Assembly: GCF_958979055.1 (NCBI RefSeq)
Contig: NC_084892.1
Coordinates: 25,136,001 to 25,200,000 of the forward strand
DNA length: 64,000 nt
DNA from: Alnus glutinosa
Taxonomy: Eukaryota; Streptophyta; Magnoliopsida; Fagales; Betulaceae
Reading direction: 5' to 3'
Shown here: piece after piece, positions 21,546-33,317 of the stretch
Layout: each line of letters starts with the position of its first letter
Numbering within the stretch: the stretch's first letter is position 1
Notes under the pieces: generated by a model
Database searches by the model: none
What the model was told of the DNA's origin: nothing
Seen by the model: the letters and a program-made list of their open reading frames with translations, nothing else
Position numbers and translations under genes: made by a program

Positions 21546-23204
21546 CCACTATAAATGGGGATTTTGGTTTTTTCTTTAATTCTTTTTTTTTTAAAAAAAA
21601 AAATGAGAGAAAATAGAAAATAATGAATGGTCTTTTCTAGAAAATGTAGTCCATTACTTTAAGAATAGTTATTTCTCTCATTTTTTAGAGAAATAGGTAT
21701 TCATATTCGTAATGTAATAGTTTATAATTCCAATGGAAATAACTATTTCAAAAAATAGACCAAAACAAAGTAATGACTATTTCTATGGAATAATCATTCT
21801 ATTCCAAGGGTTTATTTCGCGATTCAAACAAGGTCTTACAATTATTAGAGATCCCAATTCAGCTTCCCGAAACTCGGTTGGTTTGAGGTTGGGGTTTAAG
21901 CTTCTCTCTCCTCCACCCAAAATTAGGTACCGAATTGAGGGAAAAATTGACTCATATATTAATCAAGCTTTCTTTTAATGTAAGCTTGGATTTCTTATTA
22001 CTAATCAAATGAAGAGTATGGAACTTATTGAGTAATACCCTAAACTGGAGCATTTATTTTGAAGTAGGTCTATTTCTTTATATCTTCAATTTATTTAATA
22101 AAGGGAAAAAAAATATCCCTAAATTAAACTATACTCCAATTGTCAAGCGTGGGTTTGCTTTTTAGTAAGCAATCAGGCATGGCTTTTTTCTCGTTCTAGT
22201 TGAAACAACACATCATTTGAACTATTTTGCATATAATTTACGGGTTTCTTCTATCTGCATGCGGTTTAGGCGGAGTGAAACGGCCCATAAAAGCACGCGT
22301 GTTCTTCGAACCTATGAACATGATCAAGTAACATGCTTGTTCTTTGTCCCATTTGGGAGGAGAGCACGTGTCAGAAGCCCAAGACATGTCATATTCATGA
22401 ATCACGGTCCTTCTATTTTGTGTTTGATTGTAGAGCATGTAGTGGAGTGGGCAATGACTGAGCAGATTTGGCGATTTTCTATCTTTGGGCACTCTGTTCC
22501 ACGCGGTTCTTCTTGTCGGGGCACCAATTCAATTTGGTCGTACACGTTACCAAGGCCCCACCCGCCCACCAAAGCAAAACTCTTGGGGCCCATCCTTCAG
22601 TTGTCCAATAGGCCCATGAGGAGAAAACATTCCTTAAGGACTATCATTAGGAAATAGGAAATAGGAAATAGGAACCACAACCTTAAACTGTCTATTCTTA
22701 CCTAAAACTAAATTGTCTGATGTTAATTTTGTCCAAGTCCTACCAATTGATAAAGTGGGTGGTCTTGCTTTTGCTTGAAGTAATTGTATCAATCTTGATG
22801 TTACGTACCTTTACTAATGACAATATTATAAATGCTTTTGTTTTCATACCCAAATAGTCAAGGATAAAATACAAAAATAGTTTATGTTGTTACATCAATT
22901 TACAATAAGCTCCTTCAAGTTTGAAAAATAACTTAGAACTCCCTATAATAATCATAAGTAGCAAATTACTCTCCATTCCAAACTTCCTTTCGTAATTTTA
23001 ACAGAAATCGTCAATGTGCATGTTACATCAACACCAATAAAAATAAGGCATGTGTTCCATTTGAAAAATATATGAAAATTTCTCAAAAAGTCTTGTGCAG
23101 TAGATTCCATTGATTTTCCTTGAATAAGGGTAATCCAAGAGAACAAAAAAGGTGATACCCTATATATATCTAAGTTACATTATTGCTTCAATTACTATTA
23201 TTAT

Positions 23205-23242
<38 letters not shown>

Positions 23243-23320
23243 AGCTTTATGTTTCGTTTCTTTCATTTCTCTTTTTCCTATCATTTTCTTTGAAAGAATA
23301 TTTAAATGAATTTTCCTTTA
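21546..23320. other. gene-free spacer
   Basis: No gene recognised. Sequence like GGAATAATCATTCTATTCC (about 21778-21801) and its mirror near 20230-20260 suggests that the GC-rich element is nested in an older MITE. An A-run lies at 23209-23239. The 146-codon open frame at 22217-22657 has no family features. Confidence 0.4.
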
Positions 23321-24380
23321 GAATCGGATCCTCTTTATTTTAAATAAAATGGATACGAGCCGATTCATAGCTAGAATTTCTTTAAAAGGTTTTAGGGTCA
23401 AAGAATTAAAAGGAAAACAAGTTGGCCTTTAACATATAGTATCTAAAAGAAAATGTTGAACCCCCTCTTCCATCCAAACCCAAATCCCCATCTTCCATCT
23501 CCAGTACTTCTGTTATTCTACCCTAATTTTCCCCCTTCCTCACAATGCCTCCTCCACCACAACCACCATTCTTAGGCGACTTGTTACATTGAAGAGGTCG
23601 AAAAGCTAATGTGATACACCATCGCTCGTTCCGCCCAAATTACTCATAAATAATTACTCGTCATTCACTCATTACTCATAAATAATCTTACTATATCAGT
23701 TATTATTGTATTTTGTGTTCTTCATTCAATTTCATAGTTCTATTGCGAGGTCTCAAACATCATAAAACACAATGCATGCTTGCAAAATCACCAACCCAAA
23801 TGCAAACCCATGACTCAGATTGCACGAAAGCAAACAATTTAGCACACGAGCTTCACATCCCTAACTAAAACAATGAATTCCAAACCAGAGGTAACATCTG
23901 AAGTAGTGAGAAAATTGAAAAAGTGGATTAATCTTTGTTCAACCGATTAATGGGATGCTCTTTTATGGGTAGTATCAAACGATTCGAAAGAGCTGGTGGT
24001 GTCCTCTTCGGCAGTGTACGGTGGTTGGAGGTACTTGGTGGTGTGTGTTGATTGTGCATGGCTCCAGAGTGAGAGAGTTGGGACTTGAAATTTGGGTGGA
24101 GCGATCGAGCCACGTCGCACACATAGCTTTCCAACCTCTCGATCGGGTGTGATGAGTTTCCCAATAATTAATGGTGGTTATGGTGGAGAAGGCGTCACCG
24201 GGAGGTGGGGAAATTAGGGCGGAATCGCAGACGTGAGATGAAAGAGGGGGTTCAACATATTCTTTTAAATGCAAACATTAAAGTCTAGCTTATTTTCCTA
24301 AAAAGAGGTGGCAAGTTTTTAACCTCGGATCCTATATATTAAATAAATCCTAGCCGTGAACAGGCTCGAGGATCCGATTC
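23321..24380. mobile_element. 1.06-kb inverted-repeat element, superfamily unclear
   Basis: Perfect 13-bp inverted ends GAATCGGATCCTC (23321-23333) and GAGGATCCGATTC (24368-24380). Further inward, imperfect arms pair, including AATGTTGAACCCCCTCTTCC (23452-23471) with its inverted copy at 24243-24262. Arm length and layout resemble long-TIR MULE derivatives, but the 9-bp flanks match at only about 6 of 9. The core (23560-24180) has no recognisable gene. Confidence 0.55.
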
Positions 24381-25878
24381 TTTTCTCTTTCTCGTAATAT
24401 TTGTTTGAAATAATATCTTAAGGATATTTAAATGGTATAAAGAAAAAAAAAAAAAAAAAAAAAAAAAGTAAGAAATGATACTATTGAACTTATTTGAATA
24501 GGAAAGTAAAAAATAGTTTAATTTTCTAAATTTGATAAAAATCTAAGAATAATTACTGCTGGCATGGGTTCTAAGTTGGCTCTTCCTTATTTTCCCAAAT
24601 CGGGAGCACGACAAAACGATTGGGTGAAGAGTTATTAATTATATGCCATTAATTAGAAAGCAAATGATTGGTTATCTATAAATACGGTCTACCCGAGATG
24701 TCGCCGTTTTGAGCATATGAAAAGGTCCACCGGCTTCTTTCTCTTGTCTTCCGTTGAATAAAATAGTAAAAAAATTCCAAGCACCAAATTTACTACTTTT
24801 TTTCTTTTTTTTCATCCAAATTTACGACTTGATCGAAGCAATTGCTCTCTCATGCCAAATTGTTAATTTAAGAGGAAGCTAGATATATAGAGAGATACAG
24901 CTATCCTTACGTTATATTCAACAAGAAGAAGATATCCACACGGCTATCCGATGTCGTTTACCCTTTGGACCGTCTGCCTAGCTAGGCTCCTGGCTACCAA
25001 CAACAATTATTTCCTAAATTCAACAACAATTCTTAAATCAAGCAATCATTCCCGGCCGCGATGATTTTTTTTTTTTCTGTTCCAATTCTACACTTATCTA
25101 ATCAAGACCTAAACCTTGACTAAGAATTGAATTTGTTAAGCATTAACGAGTCATCCAACCAAGCTAAGCCGGCCAATACTCTACATGCATGAAAAAAAAA
25201 AAAAAATTATCTCAGTGAAAAGAAACCACATGTTTATCCAAAGAGTATTCACACAGTCTTAAATCAACTATTAGATTAACTTTTGTTACAAAAAGAAAAA
25301 TATCAAAAAGTTAGTAAAGAGAGTCACGATAGGAATATGAGATAATTTTAAATAAGATAAAATTGTGGGCTATGCTATTTACCGATTAGAGTAATTATTG
25401 GATTTAGGATCTTGGATATATTGGTAAACTGGTAGTGATTAAGGACATTGGCAAGGCATATTTCCAAACAACAAATTAATGCATCGAAAGCAAATTCAAA
25501 AAGATTAAAAATTTAAATCAAATAGAATCCCATCTTCCATTTTATACTCCTTTGCTTCATGTTCTCCAAATTCTGGAAATAATGAACATAAACATAACCA
25601 AAACATTCTCATTTTCATCCCCTCTTGAAAACAAAAACAAAAAGTGGCCGGAGTAAAAACAAAAAACAATCTCACTTAATTAATAAGCCAACTCTCTCTC
25701 TTCTTTTTTAGTCCTTTTATTTTCTTTTTCTTTTCCGCTCCCACCCAATCCAAAAGAGTATCGTATAATTAAGATCAATTAATCCAAAAAAAAAAAAAAA
25801 AAAAGAACCAAAACCGTTCGTCCATGACTTGAAAACCCAGCATCATCATCTCCGGTGAACAGCAAAAAAAGTAGGCAA
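24381..25878. other. gene-free spacer downstream of the DUF668 gene
   Basis: AT-rich, several A-runs, no gene recognised. The last part (25560-25878) should contain the 3' UTR of the minus-strand DUF668 gene. Confidence 0.45.
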
Positions 25879-27342
25879 TCACCGAGGCTCATACCTATAT
25901 ATACAACTCAACCCCACCAAAATTTCGACAATGGCAGCCTCCGCCTTCTCCAAATCCGAGTAGTGCAGCGTCTGCAACAACAGCACCGTAGGCTTTGGAT
26001 CAAACTTCTGCCTCTCATAGTTCCTCTCCGTCTGCCACTTCATCGTGTCGTGAGCCAGTGGCCCCAGCCACCCCATTATCTCCTCCACCGCGTCCCTCCA
26101 CCCCTCCGCCAGCGAGTGCCCATCGCACCCATTTGACTCCTCCTCCTTCTTCAGCCAATGGCTCTTCAGCTTCACCCTCACCGTCGCCTTGAGCCTCGAC
26201 GGCAACATCTCGTACAACGCCCCACGCTCGTCCTCGCCTATGGTGGCCGGCGTGTACAAACACCGCTCCGCGCATATTATCACGTTTGCGTAGCGCAGAG
26301 AGAGCCCGGACCCCCCCACCGTGGACGGCGGAGCCAAGCTGAAAACTCTGTTGTACTTCCCTATCGCTCCGCAGTTGTTGTTGCTCGTAAACCGGATTTC
26401 GTCCGAGAAAAAGTTGTTCGATTCGCTGCTGAAGAACCGGACAATTTCCTTTTTCTGAGTGGTCTTCGGCATCGGACCAGATCTCGAACCGGACTTTTCG
26501 TTTGTGTCTCGGAATTCGATAAGGCAATGGTTGGTCTCGTGGTCAAACCAAAAGATTTGCCTTTTCTGATTCGGAGAAGGACGTAAGTTCTTCGAGAGAG
26601 ACGGTAGACCCGAAACGTAGGGTCCGAAAACGGTGCAGATTCGGGCGTACACGACGCAAACGGTTCGCGCCATGAGCCCTACGCTCCTGTCGAAGCTCTG
26701 GTTCCACAACGAGATTTCTTTATAGCGTTGCACCTGTTTTTTCTGAAACACGATTTTCTGCTTTAGATATTCCGAATTTGTCTTGTGTTTGTTACCGAGA
26801 GTGTTCTTCCACCGGTCAACTTTTCGCTCCGATACTTCCATTTGGGCGAGGGATTCCAACGCTGTGTACAGATTGGCAGTAGTGGATATGGATTTCTCCA
26901 TTCTTTCAATGATTTTCTGGACGCCTCTCGTATCGAATTCGAGCTTGCTTATTTCGATGACTCCGAGCTTCAAATCATTGTAGACAATGTCGAACCGGTT
27001 AAGTCCGAAATCGGAGCATTTCTGGCCCAGGCGGGAGACGGTGTGGGCGGCTTGATTGAGATCCTCGAGCCTTTCTGCGCAAGCAAGCTTGAGAAGAAAT
27101 CCTTCGTCTTGGCTGTTCAAATATGCGACGCCTTTGGACCTCATGGCCTCTTTTCTGAGCTTCAAGATCTCGTCGTCGGCAAGGGACCTGTAGAGCGAGA
27201 CGAGGCGCGTCATCGCCTTGGCTGTCTCGAATGCGAGGATTCCGAGGGTCGGCGGGTGCGGTTTCTCGTGGTGCGAGAAAAGATTGTGCAAGGAGATGCT
27301 CTTGGTGGCCCCAGAGAGCCAGGCCATGGTTGCAACCACCAT
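25879..27342 (-). CDS. DUF3475/DUF668 domain protein (PSI-related plant family)
   Basis: Single-exon open frame of 487 residues starting at 27342; an in-frame ATG five codons downstream (MAWLSG) is an alternative start. Residues about 31-90 form DUF3475 (LGILAFETAKAMTRLVSLYR ... LRKEAMRSKGVAYLNS). Residues about 340-425 form DUF668 (LSLRYANVIICAERCL, then GEDERGALYEMLPSRLKATV). A helical, Lys-rich linker lies between. The family includes Arabidopsis PSK SIMULATOR proteins, linked to phytosulfokine-dependent growth, and shorter single-exon members such as At5g51670, which this length and gene structure resemble. The molecular function is unknown; the residue 6-10 region is not an obvious signal peptide and no membrane helix is seen. 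No frame damage. It is notably GC-richer than its surroundings. Confidence 0.9.
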   Translation of the reverse strand: MVVATMAWLSGATKSISLHNLFSHHEKPHPPTLGILAFETAKAMTRLVSLYRSLADDEILKLRKEAMRSKGVAYLNSQDEGFLLKLACAERLEDLNQAAHTVSRLGQKCSDFGLNRFDIVYNDLKLGVIEISKLEFDTRGVQKIIERMEKSISTTANLYTALESLAQMEVSERKVDRWKNTLGNKHKTNSEYLKQKIVFQKKQVQRYKEISLWNQSFDRSVGLMARTVCVVYARICTVFGPYVSGLPSLSKNLRPSPNQKRQIFWFDHETNHCLIEFRDTNEKSGSRSGPMPKTTQKKEIVRFFSSESNNFFSDEIRFTSNNNCGAIGKYNRVFSLAPPSTVGGSGLSLRYANVIICAERCLYTPATIGEDERGALYEMLPSRLKATVRVKLKSHWLKKEEESNGCDGHSLAEGWRDAVEEIMGWLGPLAHDTMKWQTERNYERQKFDPKPTVLLLQTLHYSDLEKAEAAIVEILVGLSCIYRYEPR

Positions 27343-29456
27343 GCACGTAGACTATCCGTAGGGTTTTACGGTGAGGAATATTGGAGAAGAGAGACTCTGG
27401 TATTTGAAGGTGCGGTGGGAATGGGAGACGATCCTTCGAAGCTCGTTCATGCGGACGCGTTTATACGGTTGGGTCCAAAAAAAAATAAAATATAAATATA
27501 TATATTGCAGAGTACTAAATCTGTGTCCGACAAAAGAATGATGGCTGACTATGATTGGGGGCGTACCGCCACGTAGGATTCCGGTTTTGTCGGCCTGAGA
27601 CAATATTGGGGTGTGGTTTGTGAGGATCGTTCTACTCAGTTTTGTGATCAGTGGTTGTTAATTTGAACGTTGAAGATCTTAATTAATTAGATGACGATGC
27701 TCGTCTCCGAGTCATGCGGGGGTGCAAATTAAGGTTTTAACAAAATTGGTGGACACAGATATTTCACACTTGTTTCTATTCTTTGGCACATGCCTCGTAC
27801 GTGCGTTTTACTTTTACCGTGTTTTACGCGTGAAAGCATAAAATTAAAAGTTGAGGATAATTGGATAAATATAAATATATAGCACCATATCAATATCTGA
27901 AAATTAAGTTCATTTTTTTGCATAAATTTATGGTATAATTAAATAGATTAAGCCTAAAAGTTATCTTACAATTGTCTCGTAATACTAACATGATAGCCTC
28001 GATTAATTATTAAATCAACTTATATGCTTTACGGATCGAGTTTACTTTTACATATTTGATATATGAGATATAAGGAGCGCTGATATATCTTAATTCAAAG
28101 TTAATTGAAACTGTTATATCAAAATAATTATAAGATATTTGTGAAGTAAAAATACGAGTTTTGACATTATTCTTTCTTAAAAATAAGTGAAATACGATAA
28201 AGTAAAAAGTAAATTGTTACGGACCTCCATAACGGGGATGAATGGTGTATAATTTAGATGTGGAAGGGTGTGGGATAGTAGGGTATTCGAGGTACTCTGG
28301 GCCTCCTAAAGTTAGGATTATTCAAAAAACCCTAAAAAACTCCTAATCAACTACGTACAAGAGCTTAATTATAATAATTTTCTTCTTTTCCATTTTATTC
28401 TTCAATACTCTTATTAATAGAGTTACAAAGCTGGAATTACGGGATGATAATTCAATAAATATTAATTCTAAAGGAAAACAATTTTCTTATTTTTCTATTT
28501 GAGATATTGCTTTATGAACAATACTCCTTATTTACCTAATAATAATAATAATAATATACGACTCTTACCTTATTTAAAAATTAAACTTAAATATTTTATT
28601 GAAGAAGGCATAAAAATAATTTTAATAATACCCTTGTCACATATCCTAGGTAGGTAACATAAATTAGGATCAATGAAATAATAGCTAGCTAGGCACATCA
28701 AATTAAAGTGTGGGAACACAAAAGGTCAAAAGTTGAAAGTGAATATAAATGTGAATGCGAATGATATTTTGTCTGAAGTCCTGCAGACCTTATCGGGCCC
28801 CCCAAGTCTTACTCTTACACATATCCTATGTTCTTTTATTTTCTATGTTCTGATTGTTTTGGGACGATGAAGTCAAGGCGATGAAGTCATAAGCGTGTGA
28901 CTTGAAGCTCCTTTTTCGTCTTTTCCCATGGAGATGATGATGATATATAGTCATAGTACGTACCAAACCTGATCGAATTCAGTGAATTCACACACTGGAA
29001 GAGTGGAGAAGAAGACACGTATACTGATTAACATTTCTGGTCATTTTGGTCAAGAGGACGACTTTGACCAACCAAGGACTTCAGTGAGATATTTATTATC
29101 ATATGAGGGTGGGAATTCCAGGTGTGACGCTGTTGAATGAATAATCTGGAAAATTCCCATGGGAAAAGAAGAATCGAGGTACTCAAGTACCGTGACATCC
29201 ATCAATGTGTTGGTTTCCTCTCCTATTCCTAGTCGTGAGACGTGGCTTGGCAACTTCTTCCCCTTATATTTGAGAAAAAAAAAATTGAATAATAATAAGA
29301 AGTGGGTTATATGATATAAATTAATAGAAATAATTTATATAAAAAAAAAAATTGAAGTATAATTTATATTGTAGTGAATTTTTTTTTATTTAAATAGTAA
29401 TAAAAAAATATTAATGTGATATAAAAAGTGAAAAAGTTAGAATGTTTTCTAGTTGA

Positions 29457-29487
<31 letters not shown>

Positions 29488-29704
29488 GAAGATGGGGGAG
29501 ATGAGGGGGTTCCAAACAGAGATTATCAACAATTTGAACAGATAAATTTAAAAATTTTATATGAATTTTACTTGTCTGAATAAGTAATTGAGCAGTTCTA
29601 AATTTATTTGAGCACCTAAATTCCACACTTACATTCCCCATATGTACTGACTCCACACGTCAGGGTTTGTTTGTATTTTTTCTACAATCTGATTTGTAAG
29701 AAAT
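27343..29704. other. gene-free intergenic sequence including DUF668 upstream region
   Basis: 27343-27600 is upstream of the DUF668 gene and should hold its promoter; the rest is AT-rich without a recognised gene. The small minus frame at 29050-29253 resembles nothing I know. Confidence 0.4.
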
Positions 29705-29881
29705 TTCTTACAACCCACATATAAAATTGACATGTGTTTTTTAAACATATGAAAAATACATATTTTTTTTTATTAATACTATTAAAAAAGCATGTAAAAA
29801 GTATATGCGATTTAAATAATATGTATTTTTCACATTATAATAGATACATGTCAATCTTATATGTAGAGTGTATGAAGTAAT
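29705..29881. mobile_element. inverted-repeat MITE
   Basis: The left arm (CCACATATAAAATTGACATG, 29715-29734) and the right arm (CATGTCAATCTTATATGTAG, 29848-29867) are inverted copies, and the outer TTTCTTACA/TGAAGTAA also pair loosely. The loop is AT-rich. Target duplication not clear. Confidence 0.5.
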
Positions 29882-31143
29882 TTTTTTTCGTTTCAATTTT
29901 CACACAAAACTGGGTGGGCAAAGCACAAGGCCCAAATACACTAAAATAGTAGGGCTAGTGGCCCCAATATAATCGTTCTTTCTTTCTTTCTTTTTCTTTT
30001 TTTCTTCTTTTTTTTTTAATAAAAAGATTTTATTAAAAAAAAAAAAAAAAAACGTGACATACAACCGATCAGCAGGTAAAAACGCCCAAACGAAAGAGGA
30101 GAAAGTAAATCTTTGTCACACGTGACTCTGCAGAAGGTGAACAAGTGAGAGTTTGAAGGCCCCGTTTATAAGCAGGCCCGTCTATATCAAACCCCTACCT
30201 TAAACAAACCACGTTAGGAAACGCACGAAAGAACTCAATTGAAATTCGCAAAAAAAATAAAAAAAATAAAAAAAATAAAAAAATAAAAAAAATCGCAAAT
30301 AATTTAATTAAGGATTTAAAAATTCAAAGAGTAAATTGAAATGAAGCGTTTACTTATGGAAAATGGGCCTGCAAGTTTAAAGTTAACAACGAGTTGTTCA
30401 ATTGATAGAAGTTCAAAGTTTTTAAGATTGACTAACGGACTTCAAAAGATGAATGATATATTTTTAAGAGCATTTTTAATAGCTTAGTCATTTTTTATTT
30501 TTAGGCTAAAGTAGCTAACAAATTTATTAAAAAGTCTCGCATCCGATTATGCAAACCAAATGTAAAATGCATTTGTGATTCATTTGGGAATAGTGCAACG
30601 TAACTCGGAGTTGCACTATTCACACATGCATATCTTTTTTTATTTATTCCTCTTTCTTTCACTCTTTTTCTCTCTCCCTCTCTATTTTTCACCAAAACTC
30701 ATTTACGCTATAGCAATATTATAATATATTTCTAAATCTGAAAAATTGTATTTCAAAGCATGTCTATATGACAAAATCTATGTTTGCCATTTTAAGCTTA
30801 CACTCATATGAACCACCTCATATGATAACAAAAATTTTGCTGACTTTATAGCAAATAATTATCCAAAAAAAAATTGCCATGTAACCAAAAAAAAAAAAAA
30901 AAAAAGACTTATTGTTGAAAAAATATCTAATAATTAAAAAAAAAAAAGAATATTTAAATGATATAGTGAAATAATAGTTAATCGAATGTATGATACATTT
31001 TGAAACCCATTAGTTAAAATAGATCAAGTAGGTTTTGGTTAACTATTTTGCATATAAAAATGCATAATCCATTGAGAGTGTTCTTAGACTTTCACGATAC
31101 CCAACCCATGCCCATGATGCCCCAGCTGCCACAAAACTCACAT
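29882..31143. other. AT-rich spacer with a candidate element relic
   Basis: No gene. The ends TAAGAGCATTTTTAATAG (about 30463) and the reverse complement of ATTGAGAGTGTTCTTA (about 31073-31088) are similar to the common plant MITE termini GAGCATTCTCAATGG, so 30463-31088 may be an old MITE. Poly-A/T runs at 29990-30053 and an (AAAAAAT)n-like stretch at 30250-30290. Confidence 0.35.
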
Positions 31144-31152
31144 TAATAGTAT

Positions 31153-31294
31153 GGAAAATGTTACTTGCACTACAAGTTTACAACATGGACGCAACAACCC
31201 CTCACATGAGGGTGGGGCCCCACACTGAGCCCCACCCTCATGTGAGGAGTTGTTGTGCCCATGTTGTGGGCTTGTAGTGCAACAATCAAATCCC
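31153..31294. mobile_element. 142-bp Mutator-type hairpin MITE
   Basis: Almost entirely a long hairpin: CACTACAAG... and ...CTTGTAGTG, with centre arms CCTCACATGAGGGTGGGG / CCCCACCCTCATGTGAGG. It is bounded by a perfect 9-bp duplication TAATAGTAT at 31144-31152 and 31295-31303. Confidence 0.8.
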
Positions 31295-31337
31295 TAATAG
31301 TATTATGCGTGTACATGCAAGCAGTTAATGTTATTAA

Positions 31338-31885
31338 TTGTTTGCATCCGCTATCCGTACATGTGGATGCGGATAGCGATTGTAAGGTATTAATCGCATC
31401 CGCATACTCTTCATACACAATATATATATAATAAATTCACCAAAACGATGTTGTTTTAGATTAGGTATATGTTATGTTTATATTTGTTTGGTTGGCTTTA
31501 TTACTTTCCTGTTTAACACTTTTTTTTTAAAAGTATTCTCGTATAACACTTAGGTAAAAAGATAAAATTAATGTAAAATTAATATATTTTCAAAATATTA
31601 TGGCTTAAAATAATTAAAACAAGCCAAAAACACTAAAAATCGGCTTAAATTATTTTTAAAATCATTTAAAATAGGCCTTAATAGAGTCCAATAAAAGATT
31701 CAAAAGGCTCATTACTTAATATGTGAATAGCTGATAATAACCGCATTTAATAACCGTAATAATAGCGTAAATGTCGTTATTAAAAACATGACAATTATGC
31801 GGATGCAGATATCTAAAGGTGATATCCACATTTTGCAGATGTAGCTACAAATATTATAAATAACAACATCTGCATTTGCATGTAT
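31338..31885. mobile_element. non-autonomous element of the ATCCGCAT family (hAT-like)
   Basis: Starts with repeated GCATCCGC / GTGGATGCGGATAGCG motifs and ends with GCGGATGCAGATATC and related sequence; AATAACCGCATTTAATAACC is shared with the relic at 44237-44465. Short alternating copies of the sub-terminal motif are typical of hAT elements. Borders are approximate and no target duplication was fixed. Confidence 0.45.
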
Positions 31886-32881
31886 TGATCCTATGATAGT
31901 TCCCAAAAGTAGCCAAGAGTTACAGGAGATTTGGGTTTCTCAAAGAGAGAGAGAGAGAGAGAGAGAGAGTTGACTTGCACACTAAACACGAAGAAAAAAA
32001 AAGAAAAAAAAGAAAAAGAGAAGGGCTTGTTGAGAAGCCTGTTATAAATTTCACTCCTCATAAAACAGATTTGAAAGTAGGAGGGAGAAGATCTACTCTT
32101 TCCTTCTCTCCCTTTCCCTTTCTACTCTCCGCTCCTACCTTCCCCCTCCCTTTTTGGTTTTTTCTTTTGTCTGAAGGTGTTTTCCAACTAGATCAGTAAT
32201 TTTGACATCTCCGCTATGCATACGTTTATCTACCTTCGTGTTGTGTCGTTCATCTCCTCCCTAGTCGCTATTGCTGTTTGTTGGTTGCATTTTTGCTTTG
32301 AATAAGAGTTTTTTTCTCTTTAAATTTGCCTTCATGGACTCTATGGGATGAAGGTTAGTCAGGTGTGAGAGTTTATGTATCTCTTACGGCCTAGATAGTT
32401 TGATATAAGGGGTTATCTCTCACGGCCGATTTAAATAAATTTTTTAAAGATATTTGGCTACCATTGTTTTAGATTTAGTCTACTCGTAGCAGATATGCTC
32501 TTTAACTATTTTTGTACATGGGTTAGCGAAAGATGAAAGTCATATATAACACTTTATTGTAAAAATTTTGTTTGTATCTATAACTATGTAACCTCATAGC
32601 ATGTGGCTATGATTTTGCAGAACTTTATGCTTTGTAATGTAAGTGATTTATGCTCGTAATCTTTGATTAATAAAATACACTGATTTTTCGTTAAATATAT
32701 ATATATGGAGAAATTAGCTTCTCTTGTATACTGTTGTTTTAAGTTTGTTGTTGTACTTAGTGGGAGGCTAGTTAATGCTCTAAACTGAGCATACACAAAA
32801 GATCAGTCCGCATGCCGTTACCTTTTAGTCCATGTAAGTATTATTTATCCATATTACTAAAAGCAAAATTTAAAACTTTTT
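31886..32881. other. gene-free spacer with (GA)n
   Basis: A GA dinucleotide run lies at 31943-31969. The frame at 31975-32199 has no recognisable domain. No gene seen. Confidence 0.4.
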
Positions 32882-33308
32882 AGGGTAATTACATTTTTCC
32901 CCATCAACTATTAGCCATTGTCAACATGCTCCCATGAACTGACACATTGACCAAAAGAGAACATTCAACTACCAACTTTACATACTTTGCCCCCCTCTGT
33001 CAGGAAATCCTGTTAACTTGGATAGAATATTCTATTTTTGGGCGTTAATTTTAGTTTAAAGACCAAAATGTCCTCCAACAGTAATTAATAAAAAAATATT
33101 AAAATTAATATGTTTAAAAAAGTTGAGGGCATTTATATCATTTTTGAATTTGAGTTAGGGTATTTAAGTCTTTTCACGAATTAAATTGACGAAAGGGGGT
33201 AAAGTATGTAAAGGTGGTAATTAGATGTTCTCTTTTGGTCGATGTGTCAGTTCATGGGGCTATGTTGATAATGACCGGTAGTTAATGGAGGAAAAAGGTA
33301 ATTCCCCC
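32882..33308. mobile_element. 427-bp MULE derivative, AGGGTAATTAC family
   Basis: Left end AGGGTAATTACATTTTTCC and the reverse complement of the right end (GGGGGAATTACCTTTTTCC) match; long arms continue inward (ACCAAAAGAGAAC / GTTCTCTTTTGGT). The 9-bp duplication AAACTTTTT at 32873-32881 and 33309-33317 is perfect. Related copies lie at 56124-57050 and 16395-16550. Confidence 0.8.
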
Positions 33309-33317
33309 AAACTTTTT

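Noticed and set aside
22217..22657. 146-codon plus-strand open frame
   Set aside because: No domain, no splice context, no codon or composition shift; minus frames overlap it. A translated search finding homologues would reopen it.
25855..27495. Long plus-strand frames (e.g. 26785-27495, 236 codons)
   Set aside because: Antisense to the DUF668 gene, whose minus frame carries the known domains; open because of its GC-rich third positions.
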